A stretch of 64,000 bases of DNA from UBA2966 sp965242505 (GTDB lineage: Bacteria; Pseudomonadota; Alphaproteobacteria; UBA2966): the NCBI GenBank assembly GCA_965242505.1, contig OZ251449.1, forward strand, positions 2,852,001-2,916,000, given 5' to 3'. The translations under genes were made by a program, and so were the position numbers. The notes below the pieces were generated by a model. That model was not told the DNA's origin. It ran no database searches and saw only the letters and a list, made by a program, of their open reading frames with translations. Positions 33,280-42,718 of the stretch are shown piece after piece (positions within the stretch are counted from its first letter, which is position 1; every line of letters begins with the position of its first letter).

Positions 33280-34177
33280 CGACGCGGGAGAGGGCGCCGC
33301 CGCCGGAATCCGGACGATCGGCGTCATCGGCGCCGGCCAGATGGGCAACGGCATCGCGCACGTGAGCGCCCTGGCGGGCTACGGCGTCGTCCTGAACGAC
33401 GTCGGCCAGGACCGGCTCGACGACGCCCTGGCCACGATCGGGAAGAACATGAGCCGGCAGGTGTCGCGCGGGACGATCGCCGAGGACGAATCGGCGGCCG
33501 CGCTCGGCCGCATCTCCGCGTCGACCGACCTGGCCGCCCTCTCCGACGCCGATCTCGTCATCGAGAGCGCGATCGAGAACGAGCAGGTCAAGATCGACAT
33601 CTTCGCGGCGCTCTGTCCGCTGCTGAAGCCCGGCGCCCTGATCGCCAGCAACACGTCGTCGATCTCGATCACGCGCCTCGCGGCGGCCACCGACCGGCCC
33701 GAGAAGTTCGTCGGGATGCACTTCATGAACCCGGCGCCGATGATGGAGCTGGTCGAGGTCATCCGCGGCATCGCCACGGACCGGGACACCTACGCCTGCG
33801 TCACCGCCGTCGCGCGCCGGATGGGCAAGTCCCCGGCGAGCGCCGAGGACTTCCCCGCCTTCATCGTCAACCGCATCCTGCTGCCGATGATCAACGAGGC
33901 GGTCTACACGCTGTACGAAGGCGTGGGCAACGTCGAGGCCATCGACACGGCGCTGCGCCTCGGCGCCCGCCACCCCATGGGGCCTCTCCAGCTCGCCGAC
34001 TTCATCGGGCTCGATACCTGCCTCGCCGTGATGCAGGTCCTGTACGAGGGCCTCGCCGACACCAAGTACCGGCCCTGCCCGCTGCTGGTGAAGTACGTGG
34101 ACGCCGGCTGGGTGGGGCGGAAATCGGGGCGCGGCTTCTACGACTACTCGAGCGACCCGCCGACCCCGACGCGATAG
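33269..34177 (+). CDS. hbdA: 3-hydroxybutyryl-CoA dehydrogenase
   Basis: A 302-residue enzyme that interconverts acetoacetyl-CoA and 3-hydroxybutyryl-CoA with NAD(P). IGVIGAGQMGNGIAHVSA is the dinucleotide loop, SNTSSISIT and GMHFMNPAPMMELVEV hold the catalytic Ser/His/Asn region, and HPMGPLQLADFIGLDT plus GRKSGRGFYDY mark the C-terminal dimer domain. The start is TTG at 33269, inside etfA, with GGAGAAGA upstream. Coupling to etfBA fits fatty-acid or polyhydroxybutyrate metabolism. The last 34 bases overlap the convergent thioredoxin-like gene. Confidence 0.93.
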   Translation: MASDDAGEGAAAGIRTIGVIGAGQMGNGIAHVSALAGYGVVLNDVGQDRLDDALATIGKNMSRQVSRGTIAEDESAAALGRISASTDLAALSDADLVIESAIENEQVKIDIFAALCPLLKPGALIASNTSSISITRLAAATDRPEKFVGMHFMNPAPMMELVEVIRGIATDRDTYACVTAVARRMGKSPASAEDFPAFIVNRILLPMINEAVYTLYEGVGNVEAIDTALRLGARHPMGPLQLADFIGLDTCLAVMQVLYEGLADTKYRPCPLLVKYVDAGWVGRKSGRGFYDYSSDPPTPTR

Positions 34178-34773
34178 AGGCGCGCCGAGCCGGACCCCCG
34201 GACGACCGTCTTGATCAGGCGGGCGGCCTCGTCGGAATCCCATTCGGCGGGGCCGATCAGGCGGCCGACGATCCGGCCCTCCCGGTCAAGGAGCACGCTG
34301 GTGGGCAGGCCGACGGCGCCGAGCCGGCGGGCGGACCGGGCGGAGGGATCGACGTAGACGCCGAGGCGCCGGGCGCCGATCTCCGCCAGGAACTTCTCCA
34401 CCACGCCGGGCCCCTTGCGGTCCTGCGACAGCGCGAGGACGGTGAAGTCCCCCCCGCCGAGGCGCGCCTGCAACCGGTCGAGCGACGGCATCTCGCGGCG
34501 GCAGGGGCCGCACCACGTCGCCCAGAGATTGACAAGGACGAACTTGCCGCGAAAATCGGCCAGTCCGAGCCCGCGGCCCCGGGCGTCGACGAACGCGACG
34601 TCGGGCGCGGCCTGCGGAGGGTCGAGGAAGGTGAAGTTCCGCATCTCGCCGACGGCCAGCTCGCCGCGCTCGGGCGCGGCGTGCCCGGCGGCGGCCGAAG
34701 CGAGCAACCCGGCGACCGCGAGGGCCGCCCCCCACGCGGCCGTCGAACCCCGTGTCCTGGAACCGTGACTCAT
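34144..34773 (-). CDS. TlpA-like periplasmic thioredoxin-fold protein
   Basis: About 209 residues. An N-terminal signal or anchor (STAAWGAALAVAGLLASAAAG, split at AAW) is followed by a TlpA/ResA-type redoxin domain with WATWCGPCRREMPSLDRL; the two Cys are the redox pair. The VGLPTSVLLDREGRIV segment carries the cis-proline. Proteins of this type keep cytochrome or copper-site cysteines reduced. An upstream ATG at 34803 adds ten residues; 34773 is preferred because the signal peptide begins there. It is divergent from argH (the classic tlpA-argH arrangement of alphaproteobacteria) and convergent with hbdA. Confidence 0.85.
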   Translation of the reverse strand: MSHGSRTRGSTAAWGAALAVAGLLASAAAGHAAPERGELAVGEMRNFTFLDPPQAAPDVAFVDARGRGLGLADFRGKFVLVNLWATWCGPCRREMPSLDRLQARLGGGDFTVLALSQDRKGPGVVEKFLAEIGARRLGVYVDPSARSARRLGAVGLPTSVLLDREGRIVGRLIGPAEWDSDEAARLIKTVVRGSGSARLYRVGVGGSLE

Positions 34774-34836
34774 GCGTAATCCGGCAGGCGGCGAATGCGG
34801 CATCGTGGCGAACGCGGTCGGATCCGAGACGGCGCA

Positions 34837-36258
34837 ATGAACGACGACTCGACCGCCGCGTCAAGGGGGAAACGCCCCGGCGGGCTGCTGCGCGACCGCT
34901 TCGCCGGCGAGCCGCACGCGGTCATGGAACGGATCAACGCCTCCATCGGCTTCGACCGGCGCCTCTACGCGCACGACATCGAGGCGTCGCGCGCGCACTG
35001 CGCCATGCTGATCGCGCGGCGGATCATTCCCGAGGCCGACGGCCGCGAGATCCTGAAGGGCCTCGACGAGATCGAGGAGGAGATCGCCTCGGGCGCGTTC
35101 GCCTTCTCTCCGGCCCTCGAAGACATCCACATGCACGTCGAGGCCCGCCTCACGGAACTGGTCGGGGACGCGGGCGGACGGCTCCACACCGCGCGGTCGC
35201 GCAACGACCAGGTCGCGACCGACCTCCGGCTCTGGGTCCGGGACGCCATCGACGAGACCCGCGCCGCGCTCGCGTCGTTGCAGGAAACGCTGCTGGCCCG
35301 GGCCGGGGAACACGCGGCGACCATCATGCCCGGGTTCACGCACCTCCAGAGCGCCCAGCCCGTGACGCTGGGCCACCACCTCCTGGCGTACTTCGAGATG
35401 TTCGACCGCGACCGCTCGCGGCTGGCCGACTGCCGCAGGCGGCTCAACCGGTGCCCGCTGGGGTCCGGGGCGCTCGCCGGCACGTCGATCCCCATCGACC
35501 GGGACATGACGGCCGAGGCCCTGGGCTTCGACGGGCCGACCGCGAACTCCATGGACGCCGTCTCGGACCGCGACTTCGCGGTCGAGTTCCTGGCCGGCCT
35601 GTCGCTCGTCTCGACGCACCTCTCGCGGCTCGCGGAGGAGATCGTGCTGTGGTCGACGGCCCAGTTCGGGTTCGTCTCGCTGCCCGACGCGCTGGCGACC
35701 GGCTCCTCCATGATGCCCCAGAAGCGGAACCCGGACGCCGCGGAGCTCGTGAGGGGCAAGGCGGGGCGCGTCGTCGGCGCCCTGAACGCGCTGCTGATCC
35801 TGTTGAAGGGCCTGCCGCTGACCTATTCCAAGGACATGCAGGAGGACAAGGAGCCCGTCTTCGACGCGGCCGACTCGGTGTCGTTGTGCATCGCCGCCAT
35901 GACGGCGATGGTCGCCGACATGACGGTCCACGCGGCGGCGATGGAAGAGGCCGCGGGCCGGGGCCACGCGACGGCGACGGACCTGGCGGAATGGCTGGTC
36001 AAGGAACTGTCGATGCCCTTCCGCGAAGCCCACCGGACGACCGCGCGGATCGTGCGCCTCGCGGACTCGAAGGGGGTGGCCCTCGGGGACCTGTCCCTCG
36101 ACGAAATGCGGGAAGTCGAACCGGGGATCGCCGCCGGGGCCGTCGCCGTCCTCGGCGTCCGGAACTCCGTGGCGAGCCGCGCCAGCCACGGCGGCGCGGC
36201 GCCCGAGCGCGTCCGCCGGGCGGTCGACGACGCCCGGCGGCGGCTGGCGGAAACGTGA
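34837..36258 (+). CDS. argH: Argininosuccinate lyase
   Basis: A 473-residue enzyme of the fumarase/aspartase superfamily that splits argininosuccinate into arginine and fumarate, the last step of arginine synthesis. HMHVEARLTELVG, HTARSRNDQVATD, TIMPGFTHLQSAQP and the flexible GSSMMPQKRNPDAAELVRGK loop with the catalytic Ser are all present. ATG 34837 is preferred over upstream in-frame codons because the conserved protein begins there. Its stop overlaps the start of lptM (GTGA), giving an argH-lptM-lysA chain. Confidence 0.95.
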   Translation: MNDDSTAASRGKRPGGLLRDRFAGEPHAVMERINASIGFDRRLYAHDIEASRAHCAMLIARRIIPEADGREILKGLDEIEEEIASGAFAFSPALEDIHMHVEARLTELVGDAGGRLHTARSRNDQVATDLRLWVRDAIDETRAALASLQETLLARAGEHAATIMPGFTHLQSAQPVTLGHHLLAYFEMFDRDRSRLADCRRRLNRCPLGSGALAGTSIPIDRDMTAEALGFDGPTANSMDAVSDRDFAVEFLAGLSLVSTHLSRLAEEIVLWSTAQFGFVSLPDALATGSSMMPQKRNPDAAELVRGKAGRVVGALNALLILLKGLPLTYSKDMQEDKEPVFDAADSVSLCIAAMTAMVADMTVHAAAMEEAAGRGHATATDLAEWLVKELSMPFREAHRTTARIVRLADSKGVALGDLSLDEMREVEPGIAAGAVAVLGVRNSVASRASHGGAAPERVRRAVDDARRRLAET

Positions 36259-36512
36259 CCCGCCGTCCGCCGCGCGGGCTGCCGCTCCTCGCGGCCGCCG
36301 CCATCGCCGCCATCGCCGCCGGCGCGCTGTCCGCGTGCGGCAAGAAAGGCGGGCTGGACCTGCCGCCCGCGAAGGAGGCGGCAAAGACGGCGTTGGACGA
36401 ATCCCCCTCCATGCCCCATGCTGACGGCCGGAGGGCGGGACGAAGCCCCGAAGCCGGTACGCCATGGATCATTTCGCATACCGCGACGGCGAGCTCCACG
36501 CCGAGGGCGTAG
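36255..36512 (+). CDS. lptM: LptM-like small lipoprotein
   Basis: An 85-residue lipoprotein. The signal AAAIAAIAAGALSACGKKGGLDLPP ends in a lipobox (LSAC) with Cys near residue 28, followed by the CGKKG-LDLPP signature of LptM (YifL). LptM assists maturation of the LPS transporter LptD in the outer membrane. Position between argH and lysA is the conserved place for this gene in alphaproteobacteria. The start is GTG overlapping the argH stop. Residues after about 48 run into the lysA reading region (49-base overlap) and are probably unconserved. Confidence 0.85.
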   Translation: MTRRPPRGLPLLAAAAIAAIAAGALSACGKKGGLDLPPAKEAAKTALDESPSMPHADGRRAGRSPEAGTPWIISHTATASSTPRA

Positions 36513-37750
36513 CGGTCGCCCGGATCGCGGCGGCGGTGGGGACCCCGTTCTTCTGCTATTCGACGGCGACCCTGCGGCATCACTACGAGGTCTTCGGCGC
36601 CGCGCTCGCGGGCCTCGACGCGACCGTCTGCTACGCCGTCAAGGCCAACGCCAACCTCGCCGTCATCCGCACCCTGGCGCGGCTCGGCGCGGGCGCCGAC
36701 GTGGTCTCGGGCGGCGAGCTGGAACGCGCGCTGGCGGCGGGCGTCGCGCCCGAAGGCATCGTCTTCTCGGGCGTCGGCAAGAGCCGGGACGAGCTGGCCC
36801 TCGCCCTCGACGCCGGCATCGGCCAGTTCAACGTCGAGTCGGCGGACGAGCTCGCGGCGCTGTCCGGGCTCGCCGCCGCCAGGGGCGCCGCCGCCCGCGT
36901 CGCCGTCCGGGTCAACCCGGACGTCGACCCGAGGACGCACGAGAAGATCTCCACGGGCCGGCGCCGCGACAAGTTCGGCGTTCCCTGGCCCGACGCCCGC
37001 GGCGTCTACGCCCGCGCCGCCGCCCTGCCCGGCGTCGAGGTCGTCGGCGTGGCGGTTCACATCGGCTCCCAGATCGTGCGGCTGGAGCCGTTCAGGGCGG
37101 CGTTCGAGAGGGTCGTGGACATCGTCGGCGAGCTGCGCGCCGACGGCCACGACATCCGCCGCCTCGATCTCGGCGGCGGCCTCGGCGTGCCCTACGACGG
37201 CGAGACGCCGCCCAGCCCCGCCGAGTACGGCGAGATGGTCCGGGAGGTCACGTCGGGCGTCGGCTGCGAACTCGTGTTCGAGCCCGGCCGGGTCATCGTC
37301 GGCAACGCCGGCGTGCTGGTGAGCCGCGTGCTCTACGTCAAGGACTCCGCCGGCCGCGCCGTCACGGTGCTCGACGCGGCCATGAACGACCTGCTGCGGC
37401 CCAGCCTCTACGACGCGCGCCACGCGATCGCGCCGGCGCGGGAACCGGCCGCGGACGCGGAGCCCCGGCCCATGGACGTCGTCGGCCCGATCTGCGAATC
37501 GGGCGACGTGTTCGCGCAGGGACGCCCCATGCCGCCGGTCGCCGCGGACGACCTGCTGGCGATCCGCACCGCCGGCGCCTACGGCGCCGTCATGTCGTCG
37601 AACTACAACGGCCGTCCGCTGGCCGCCGAGGTCCTGGTCAACGGCGATGCGTTCGAGATCGTGCGCCGGCGCCAGACCACGGCCGAGATGCTCGCCCTGG
37701 AGCGCATGCCCTCGTGGCTCGACGACGGCCGGGAAAGGGGCGCCGCGTGA
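36464..37750 (+). CDS. lysA: Diaminopimelate decarboxylase
   Basis: A 428-residue PLP enzyme making lysine from meso-diaminopimelate. The PLP lysine lies in YAVKANANLAVI, HIGSQI and GGGLGVPYDG hold the phosphate-binding loops, and the GPICESGDVFA block has the active Cys. The extra residues in PDVDPRTHEKISTGRRRDKFGVP match the family. The ATG lies inside lptM. It is followed by the overlapping (GTGA) DUF4175 gene, as in other alphaproteobacteria. Confidence 0.95.
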   Translation: MDHFAYRDGELHAEGVAVARIAAAVGTPFFCYSTATLRHHYEVFGAALAGLDATVCYAVKANANLAVIRTLARLGAGADVVSGGELERALAAGVAPEGIVFSGVGKSRDELALALDAGIGQFNVESADELAALSGLAAARGAAARVAVRVNPDVDPRTHEKISTGRRRDKFGVPWPDARGVYARAAALPGVEVVGVAVHIGSQIVRLEPFRAAFERVVDIVGELRADGHDIRRLDLGGGLGVPYDGETPPSPAEYGEMVREVTSGVGCELVFEPGRVIVGNAGVLVSRVLYVKDSAGRAVTVLDAAMNDLLRPSLYDARHAIAPAREPAADAEPRPMDVVGPICESGDVFAQGRPMPPVAADDLLAIRTAGAYGAVMSSNYNGRPLAAEVLVNGDAFEIVRRRQTTAEMLALERMPSWLDDGRERGAA

Positions 37751-40293
37751 ACCCCGGACCGCCGCCGGACGGCGAGATCGGCGCGTCCGACCGCCGCCGG
37801 CTGGCGCGCAAGCTCGCGCTGGCCCGCGCCGCGGCGTCGTGGGAGCGGCTGTGGCCCGCGCTGTGGCCCGCCGCGGGGGTTGCCGGCCTGTTCGCCGCGC
37901 TGTCCCTGCTGGACGTCTGGGCGGCGGTCGGAGGCTGGGTCCACCTCGCCGCCCTGCTCCTGTTCGCCGGCGCCTTCGGCGCGGCGCTGTGGCGCGGACT
38001 GTCGGGGCTGTCGATTCCCGATCGCGGGGACGCCCGGAGACGCCTCGAGACGCCCAAGGCGGGCGCCGCGCCTCCCGGCGGGTCGCTCCACCGGCCGCTG
38101 ACCGCCCTCGAGGACGTCCTGGCGACGGGGGACGGCGACGAAGGCGCGCGCGAGCTCTGGCGCCTTCACCGCCGCCGCGCGCTCGCCGGCGTCCGCGGGC
38201 TCCGGGTCGGCCTTCCCAGCCCCGGCCTGGCCCGGTCCGACGCGCTGGCGCTGCGCGCCGTCGTGGTCCTGCTTCTGGTCGTCGGGGGCGCGGCGGCGGG
38301 CGGCGAGTCGTGGCGGCGCCTCGCGGCGGGCGTGATCCCCGACTTCGCCGGCGACCCGGTCCCCGCCGCCGCCGTCGAGGCCTGGATCGCGCCGCCCGCA
38401 TACACCGGGCTCCCGCCGGTCCTGCTCGAACCGTCCGGGTCCGGACCCCCCGCGCCCGCGGACCCGGAAGCGCCCGGAACGCCGCCCGGCGCGTCCGGGT
38501 CCGTGGAGACCGTCCGGGTCCCCGAAGGCAGCGAGATCCTCGCGAAGGTCAGCGGCGGCGGGGGCCTGCCGGTCCTCGACCTCGACGGGCGCGCGATTCC
38601 GTTCGCCATGGTCGAACCGGAGGTCTACGAGCTCCGGACCGCCGTCGACTCCGCGCGGCGCATGGCCATCGGCCAACCGGACCGGGAGCTCGGCGCATGG
38701 CGGCTGGACGTCGCGCCCGACCTGGCCCCGACGGTCGCGTTCCAGAGGCCGCCCTCCGCCACCCGGCGCGCGGCCCTCAGGGTCGATTACGGCGCCGAGG
38801 ACGACTACGGGCTGGCCGCCGTGACGCTGGAGATCCGCCTGGCCGCGACCGGCCGGCTGCGCGAGATCGAGTTCGTCCTCCCCGGCCCCGACGTCAAGAC
38901 CCACGAGGACACCGTATACCGCGACCTGACGCCCCACGCCTGGGCGGGGCTGCCCGTGCGCCTGCGCCTGCGCGCCGACGACCGGACGGGGCGGTCGGGG
39001 TTCAGCGAAACGTTCGACGCGACGCTGCCCGAGCGCCGGTTCCGGCATCCGGTGGCCAGGGCCGTCGTGGAGCAGCGCAAGCGTCTCGCCTCGGAGCCCG
39101 GCGCCCTCCGCGACATCGCCCGGGCGCTCGGCGCGATCGCGGACGAGGTCGCCGCGGGGGCGGCCGAACGCCGCGGCGACTACGCCGCCTTCCTCGCGCT
39201 GAACTCGGCGCGCCGGCGGCTGGAACGCGGCGCGGCGCCGGGCGGAAGCGAGGAAGAGCTCGTGGACGACGTGCGGCGGATGCTGTGGGAGACGGCGCTG
39301 CGCATCGAGGACGGCGCGCTGTCCGTCTCCGAACGCGAGGTTCGCGCGCTCGAGCAGGCGCTGCTCGAGGCGCTGGCCCGGGACGCGCCCTCCCACGAGA
39401 TCGAGCGCCTGATGAACGAACTGCGGGAGGCGCTCGACCGGTATCTGCAAGCGCTGGCGCAACAGGCCCTCCAGGCGGGGAGGGACGCCGCCGATCTCCA
39501 GGGGACGGAGAACGACGTCCTGTCGCTCACCCGCGACGACCTGCAACGCCTGCTGGACCAGGCCCGCGAGTTGAGCCGCACGGGCTCCAGGGACGCGGCG
39601 CGGGAGCTGCTGTCGCAACTTCGCGGGATCCTCGAAAACCTTCGCGCCGGCGTCATGTCCGACCGCCAGCGGGACGCCCAGCGCCAGGGCCAGCGGACCC
39701 TGCGGGACCTGGGCGACCTGATGATGCGCCAGCAGCAACTCCTGGACCGGAGCTTCCGGCGGACCCAGCGCGGGACGCAGGGCGCGGACGACCTGCCGGG
39801 TCCGGGCCAACGCGGGGCGCAGACCACGCCGGACGCGCAGGCGGACGCCCGCGTTCAGGAGTCGCTGCGCCGCGTCCTGGGCGAGATCATGCGGCGGCTG
39901 GGAGAGGGCGGCGGCGACATCCCCGAGGCGCTCGGCGAGGGCGAGTTGTCGATGCGCGCGGCGCGCGACGCGTTGTCGCGCAGCCGCGACGACGAGGCGA
40001 TCGGTCCCCAGACCAGGGCGCTGGACCAGTTGCGGGAGGGCGCCGGCGCGGTCATGCAGCGGATGCTGGGCGACGTCGGCATGGACGACGGGCCCATGGG
40101 CGACGACGTCGATCCTCTCGGCCGGCCCATGCCGGGCGCGCGCGTCGGCCTCGGCGACGACGTCGAGGTCCCCGACAAGGCGTCGTTGCGGAAGGCCGAC
40201 GAGATCCTCGGCGAGCTGCGCCGGCGCGCCGGCCAGCGCGCCCGGCCGCGGCCCGAGCTCGACTACATCGACCGGCTGCTCAGGCGTTTCTGA
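37747..40293 (+). CDS. DUF4175 (TIGR02302-type) membrane protein
   Basis: An 848-residue protein with a GTG start overlapping the lysA stop. Three membrane helices lie near the N-terminus (about residues 38-60, 62-80 and 160-180), followed by a large periplasmic part: an Ig-like region (VRVPEGSEILAKVSG, YGAEDDYGLAAVTLEI) and long helical stretches rich in Gln, Arg and Glu (YLQALAQQALQAG, LMMRQQQLLDRSFRRTQRG). The family is conserved after lysA in Alphaproteobacteria and is thought to act at the cell envelope; no reaction is known. Length and layout are normal for the family. Confidence 0.8.
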   Translation: MNPGPPPDGEIGASDRRRLARKLALARAAASWERLWPALWPAAGVAGLFAALSLLDVWAAVGGWVHLAALLLFAGAFGAALWRGLSGLSIPDRGDARRRLETPKAGAAPPGGSLHRPLTALEDVLATGDGDEGARELWRLHRRRALAGVRGLRVGLPSPGLARSDALALRAVVVLLLVVGGAAAGGESWRRLAAGVIPDFAGDPVPAAAVEAWIAPPAYTGLPPVLLEPSGSGPPAPADPEAPGTPPGASGSVETVRVPEGSEILAKVSGGGGLPVLDLDGRAIPFAMVEPEVYELRTAVDSARRMAIGQPDRELGAWRLDVAPDLAPTVAFQRPPSATRRAALRVDYGAEDDYGLAAVTLEIRLAATGRLREIEFVLPGPDVKTHEDTVYRDLTPHAWAGLPVRLRLRADDRTGRSGFSETFDATLPERRFRHPVARAVVEQRKRLASEPGALRDIARALGAIADEVAAGAAERRGDYAAFLALNSARRRLERGAAPGGSEEELVDDVRRMLWETALRIEDGALSVSEREVRALEQALLEALARDAPSHEIERLMNELREALDRYLQALAQQALQAGRDAADLQGTENDVLSLTRDDLQRLLDQARELSRTGSRDAARELLSQLRGILENLRAGVMSDRQRDAQRQGQRTLRDLGDLMMRQQQLLDRSFRRTQRGTQGADDLPGPGQRGAQTTPDAQADARVQESLRRVLGEIMRRLGEGGGDIPEALGEGELSMRAARDALSRSRDDEAIGPQTRALDQLREGAGAVMQRMLGDVGMDDGPMGDDVDPLGRPMPGARVGLGDDVEVPDKASLRKADEILGELRRRAGQRARPRPELDYIDRLLRRF

Positions 40294-40461
40294 CCCCCCT
40301 CCCGACCTCCCCCCTGTCAGGGGGGGAGGAGTGTAGATGGCGCCCTCCGTCCCCCCCTCTTTTCCCTCTCCCTGACAAGGGGGAGGAGCGTCGGCGGCTC
40401 CCTCCGGCGCCCCCTTCTTCTCCCTCCCCCTGGCAGGGGGAGGGTCGGGGTGGGGGTCGCG
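40294..40461. repeat. Intergenic repeats (families B and A)
   Basis: The gap between the convergent DUF4175 and hpt genes is filled by one family B element (about 40296-40335), a damaged copy (about 40365-40390) and one inverted family A element (about 40418-40460). Confidence 0.8.
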
Positions 40462-41109
40462 TCAGGGGGAAGGGGCGCGAACGGGGGGCGTCTCCCGCGC
40501 GGGTCCGCCGCTCTCGGGCGGGGGATCGTCGAGGACTCCGATGAAGGGCAGTTCCCGGTAGAGGTTCGCGTGGTCGAGTCCGTAGCCGACGAGGAATTCG
40601 TCGGAACACCGGAAGCCGAAGAAGTCCGCCTCGATCCGCCGCGCCCGCCGCACCCGCTTGTCGAGGAGGACGCAGATCCGCGCCCGGCGCGCCCCGGTCC
40701 GCAGCAGCCGGTCCCGGGCGAAGAAGAGGGTCCGGCCCGAATCGAGGATGTCGTCGACGAGCAGGACGTCGCGCCCTTCCACCGGCTCGGCGAGGTCGCG
40801 GACCACTCCGACCCGTCCGGAACTCTCCGTTTCCGCGCCGTAGCTCGAAAGTTGCATGAAATCGACCCGGGGCCGGGCTCCGGCGCGATGGAGCGCCCGC
40901 ATCAGGTCGGCGGTGAACACGAAACTTCCCTTGAGGATGGCCACCATGAGGAGGTCGTCCCCGCCCCCGTCGGCCACGTCCCGCGCGATCCGGTCGACGC
41001 GCGCCGCGATCTCGGCCTCGCCGAAGAGGGGCCGCACGCGGCGCGCGGGCGCAGTCACCCGGAGGTTTTCGGTTTTCCCGGAAGCCGCGCCGGACGCAGG
41101 GCGGTCCAT
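40462..41109 (-). CDS. hpt: Hypoxanthine phosphoribosyltransferase
   Basis: A 215-residue type I PRTase that recycles hypoxanthine or guanine with PRPP. The PRPP loop is DVLLVDDILDSGRTL; VAILKGSFVFTADLM and LDKRVRR plus DFFGFRCSDEFLVGYGLD are the purine-side blocks. N- and C-terminal extensions of about 25 residues each are rich in Ala/Pro and likely disordered. It lies nine bases downstream of the zinc-ribbon gene on the same strand, so they form an operon. Confidence 0.93.
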   Translation of the reverse strand: MDRPASGAASGKTENLRVTAPARRVRPLFGEAEIAARVDRIARDVADGGGDDLLMVAILKGSFVFTADLMRALHRAGARPRVDFMQLSSYGAETESSGRVGVVRDLAEPVEGRDVLLVDDILDSGRTLFFARDRLLRTGARRARICVLLDKRVRRARRIEADFFGFRCSDEFLVGYGLDHANLYRELPFIGVLDDPPPESGGPARETPPVRAPSP

Positions 41110-41118
41110 CGAGGCGCC

Positions 41119-41877
41119 TCAGCCCTTTCCGCCCCCGGCGAAGGTGATCCGAAAGTTCCGCACGCCTTCCGGGGGGTTCGGCACCCGCGCGTCGAACGGC
41201 CTCGTCTCGCCCGCCGCCAGCTCGCCGAGGGCCGTCGAGAACGTCCAGCTGTGGATGTCGTTCTGGTCGGCGTCGAGCAGGCTTCCCTGGAGCATGGGCA
41301 CGAGCCGGGGCCGGGACGAGACGTTCACGATCTCGCCTCTGATGACGAGAATATCGGCGCCGCCGTCGCGTTTCTGGACCTCCGCCTCGGTGCGGAGCGC
41401 CAACCCGAAGCCGGGCTCGGGAGCGAGGCCGACCTTCTCGTAGAGCATCGACGCCGGCGGCCACATGTCGATGATCGCATCGCGGGCGACGAAGCCGCCG
41501 CCGAGGACGACCGTGACGACGGCGGCGACCGCGACCCACCCGATCGTCGAGCCGCGGCCCTTGCCGCGATGTTGCGGAGCCTGGTATTCCGGAACCTGGC
41601 GTTCCCCGGCGTGGATGTCGAGGCCGTCTCCGTCCGGCGCCTCGCCCCCGACGCTCTCGAAGTCGGGAATCCCGACGTCGCCGTCGTCGGCGTCGACCGG
41701 TTCGGGGACGTCCGGCGCCGGCGGCTCGACCGCCTCGACCCGCTTCGGGATGTCCTCGGGGGGCATCTCCTTCCAGGTGTGGGCGCACTTGCCGCAGCGG
41801 ACGGTTCGCCCGTCCGGCAGCAGAGCGCCGGGATCGACGTTGAAGCGCGTCTCGCACGAAGGGCAGGTCAGTATCAT
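41119..41877 (-). CDS. Zinc-ribbon membrane protein with DUF3426
   Basis: A 252-residue protein. The N-terminus MILTCPSCETRFNVDP...VRCGKCAHTW is an MJ0042-type zinc finger with two CxxC pairs. An acidic Pro-rich linker follows. One membrane helix lies at about residues 111-132 (IGWVAVAAVVTVVLGGGFVA). The outer C-terminal part (LVIRGEIVNVSSRPRLVP, ARVPNPPEGVRNFRITF) is DUF3426. These proteins sit near ftsE in alphaproteobacteria, as here (divergent), but no role is proven. Confidence 0.88.
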   Translation of the reverse strand: MILTCPSCETRFNVDPGALLPDGRTVRCGKCAHTWKEMPPEDIPKRVEAVEPPAPDVPEPVDADDGDVGIPDFESVGGEAPDGDGLDIHAGERQVPEYQAPQHRGKGRGSTIGWVAVAAVVTVVLGGGFVARDAIIDMWPPASMLYEKVGLAPEPGFGLALRTEAEVQKRDGGADILVIRGEIVNVSSRPRLVPMLQGSLLDADQNDIHSWTFSTALGELAAGETRPFDARVPNPPEGVRNFRITFAGGGKG

Positions 41878-42013
41878 TCCGCAATCCCGCGGCCCCGGAA
41901 CGCGCCCTTATAGGCGTTCGCGGAATGCCGGGCAAGGTCGTCCGGCCCCACTGGACGCCGGGTTCCCCCCTGTGGAATCCTCCGTTTCCGGCCGTCGTCG
42001 GAGCCGTTCACGC

Positions 42014-42718
42014 ATGGCGGGAGCGAACCGTTTGGTCCGTTTCGAGAATGTCGGCCTGCGCTACGGGGACGAACCCGAGGTGTTGCGCGACATCACCTTC
42101 CATCTGGGGCCCGGTTCCTACCACTTCCTGACCGGACCGAGCGGCGCTGGAAAGACGTCCCTGCTGCGCCTGATGTATCTCGCCCACCGGCCCTCCCGCG
42201 GCTCCGTCTCGGTCCTCGGCCGCGACGTGGCGATGACGCCGCGCGGCGAGCTGCCGGGCCTGCGCCGCCGCATCGGCGTGATCTTCCAGAACTTCCGGCT
42301 CCTCGATCATCTCTCGGCCGTGGACAACGTGGCGTTGCCGTTGCGGATCGCCGGGGCCCCCAAGGACGTGGTCCGGGAACGGGCGGCGGAGCTCCTGACC
42401 TGGGTCGGCCTCGGGGACCTTCTCGACGCGCCGCCCCGGACGCTGTCCGATGGCGGGAAGCAACGGGTCGCCATCGCGCGCGCCGTGATCAACCGGCCCA
42501 GCCTGCTGCTCGCGGACGAACCCACCGGCAGCATCGACCACAACCAGGGCAGCCGCATCCTTCGCCTGTTCGAGGAGCTCAACAAGATCGGCACCACGGT
42601 GGTGCTGGCCACGCACGACCGGGCCATCGTCGAGCGCCATGCGCATCCCGTCCTGCGTCTCGAGCGGGGAACGCTGTCGATCCGCCGCAACGCCGGCGCG
42701 GCCGGGAGCGGGGCGTAG
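42014..42718 (+). CDS. ftsE: Cell division ATP-binding protein FtsE
   Basis: A 234-residue ABC ATPase that works with FtsX to switch on cell-wall hydrolases at the septum. Walker A is GPSGAGKTSLL, the Q-loop is IFQNFRLLDHLSA, and Walker B is LLLADEPTGSID. The signature reads TLSDGGKQRVAIARA, where most FtsE have LSGGE/QQQRVAIARA; the second Gly is replaced by Asp. It is followed at once by ftsX. The ATG at 42014 fits the conserved FENVGLRYG start. Confidence 0.93.
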   Translation: MAGANRLVRFENVGLRYGDEPEVLRDITFHLGPGSYHFLTGPSGAGKTSLLRLMYLAHRPSRGSVSVLGRDVAMTPRGELPGLRRRIGVIFQNFRLLDHLSAVDNVALPLRIAGAPKDVVRERAAELLTWVGLGDLLDAPPRTLSDGGKQRVAIARAVINRPSLLLADEPTGSIDHNQGSRILRLFEELNKIGTTVVLATHDRAIVERHAHPVLRLERGTLSIRRNAGAAGSGA

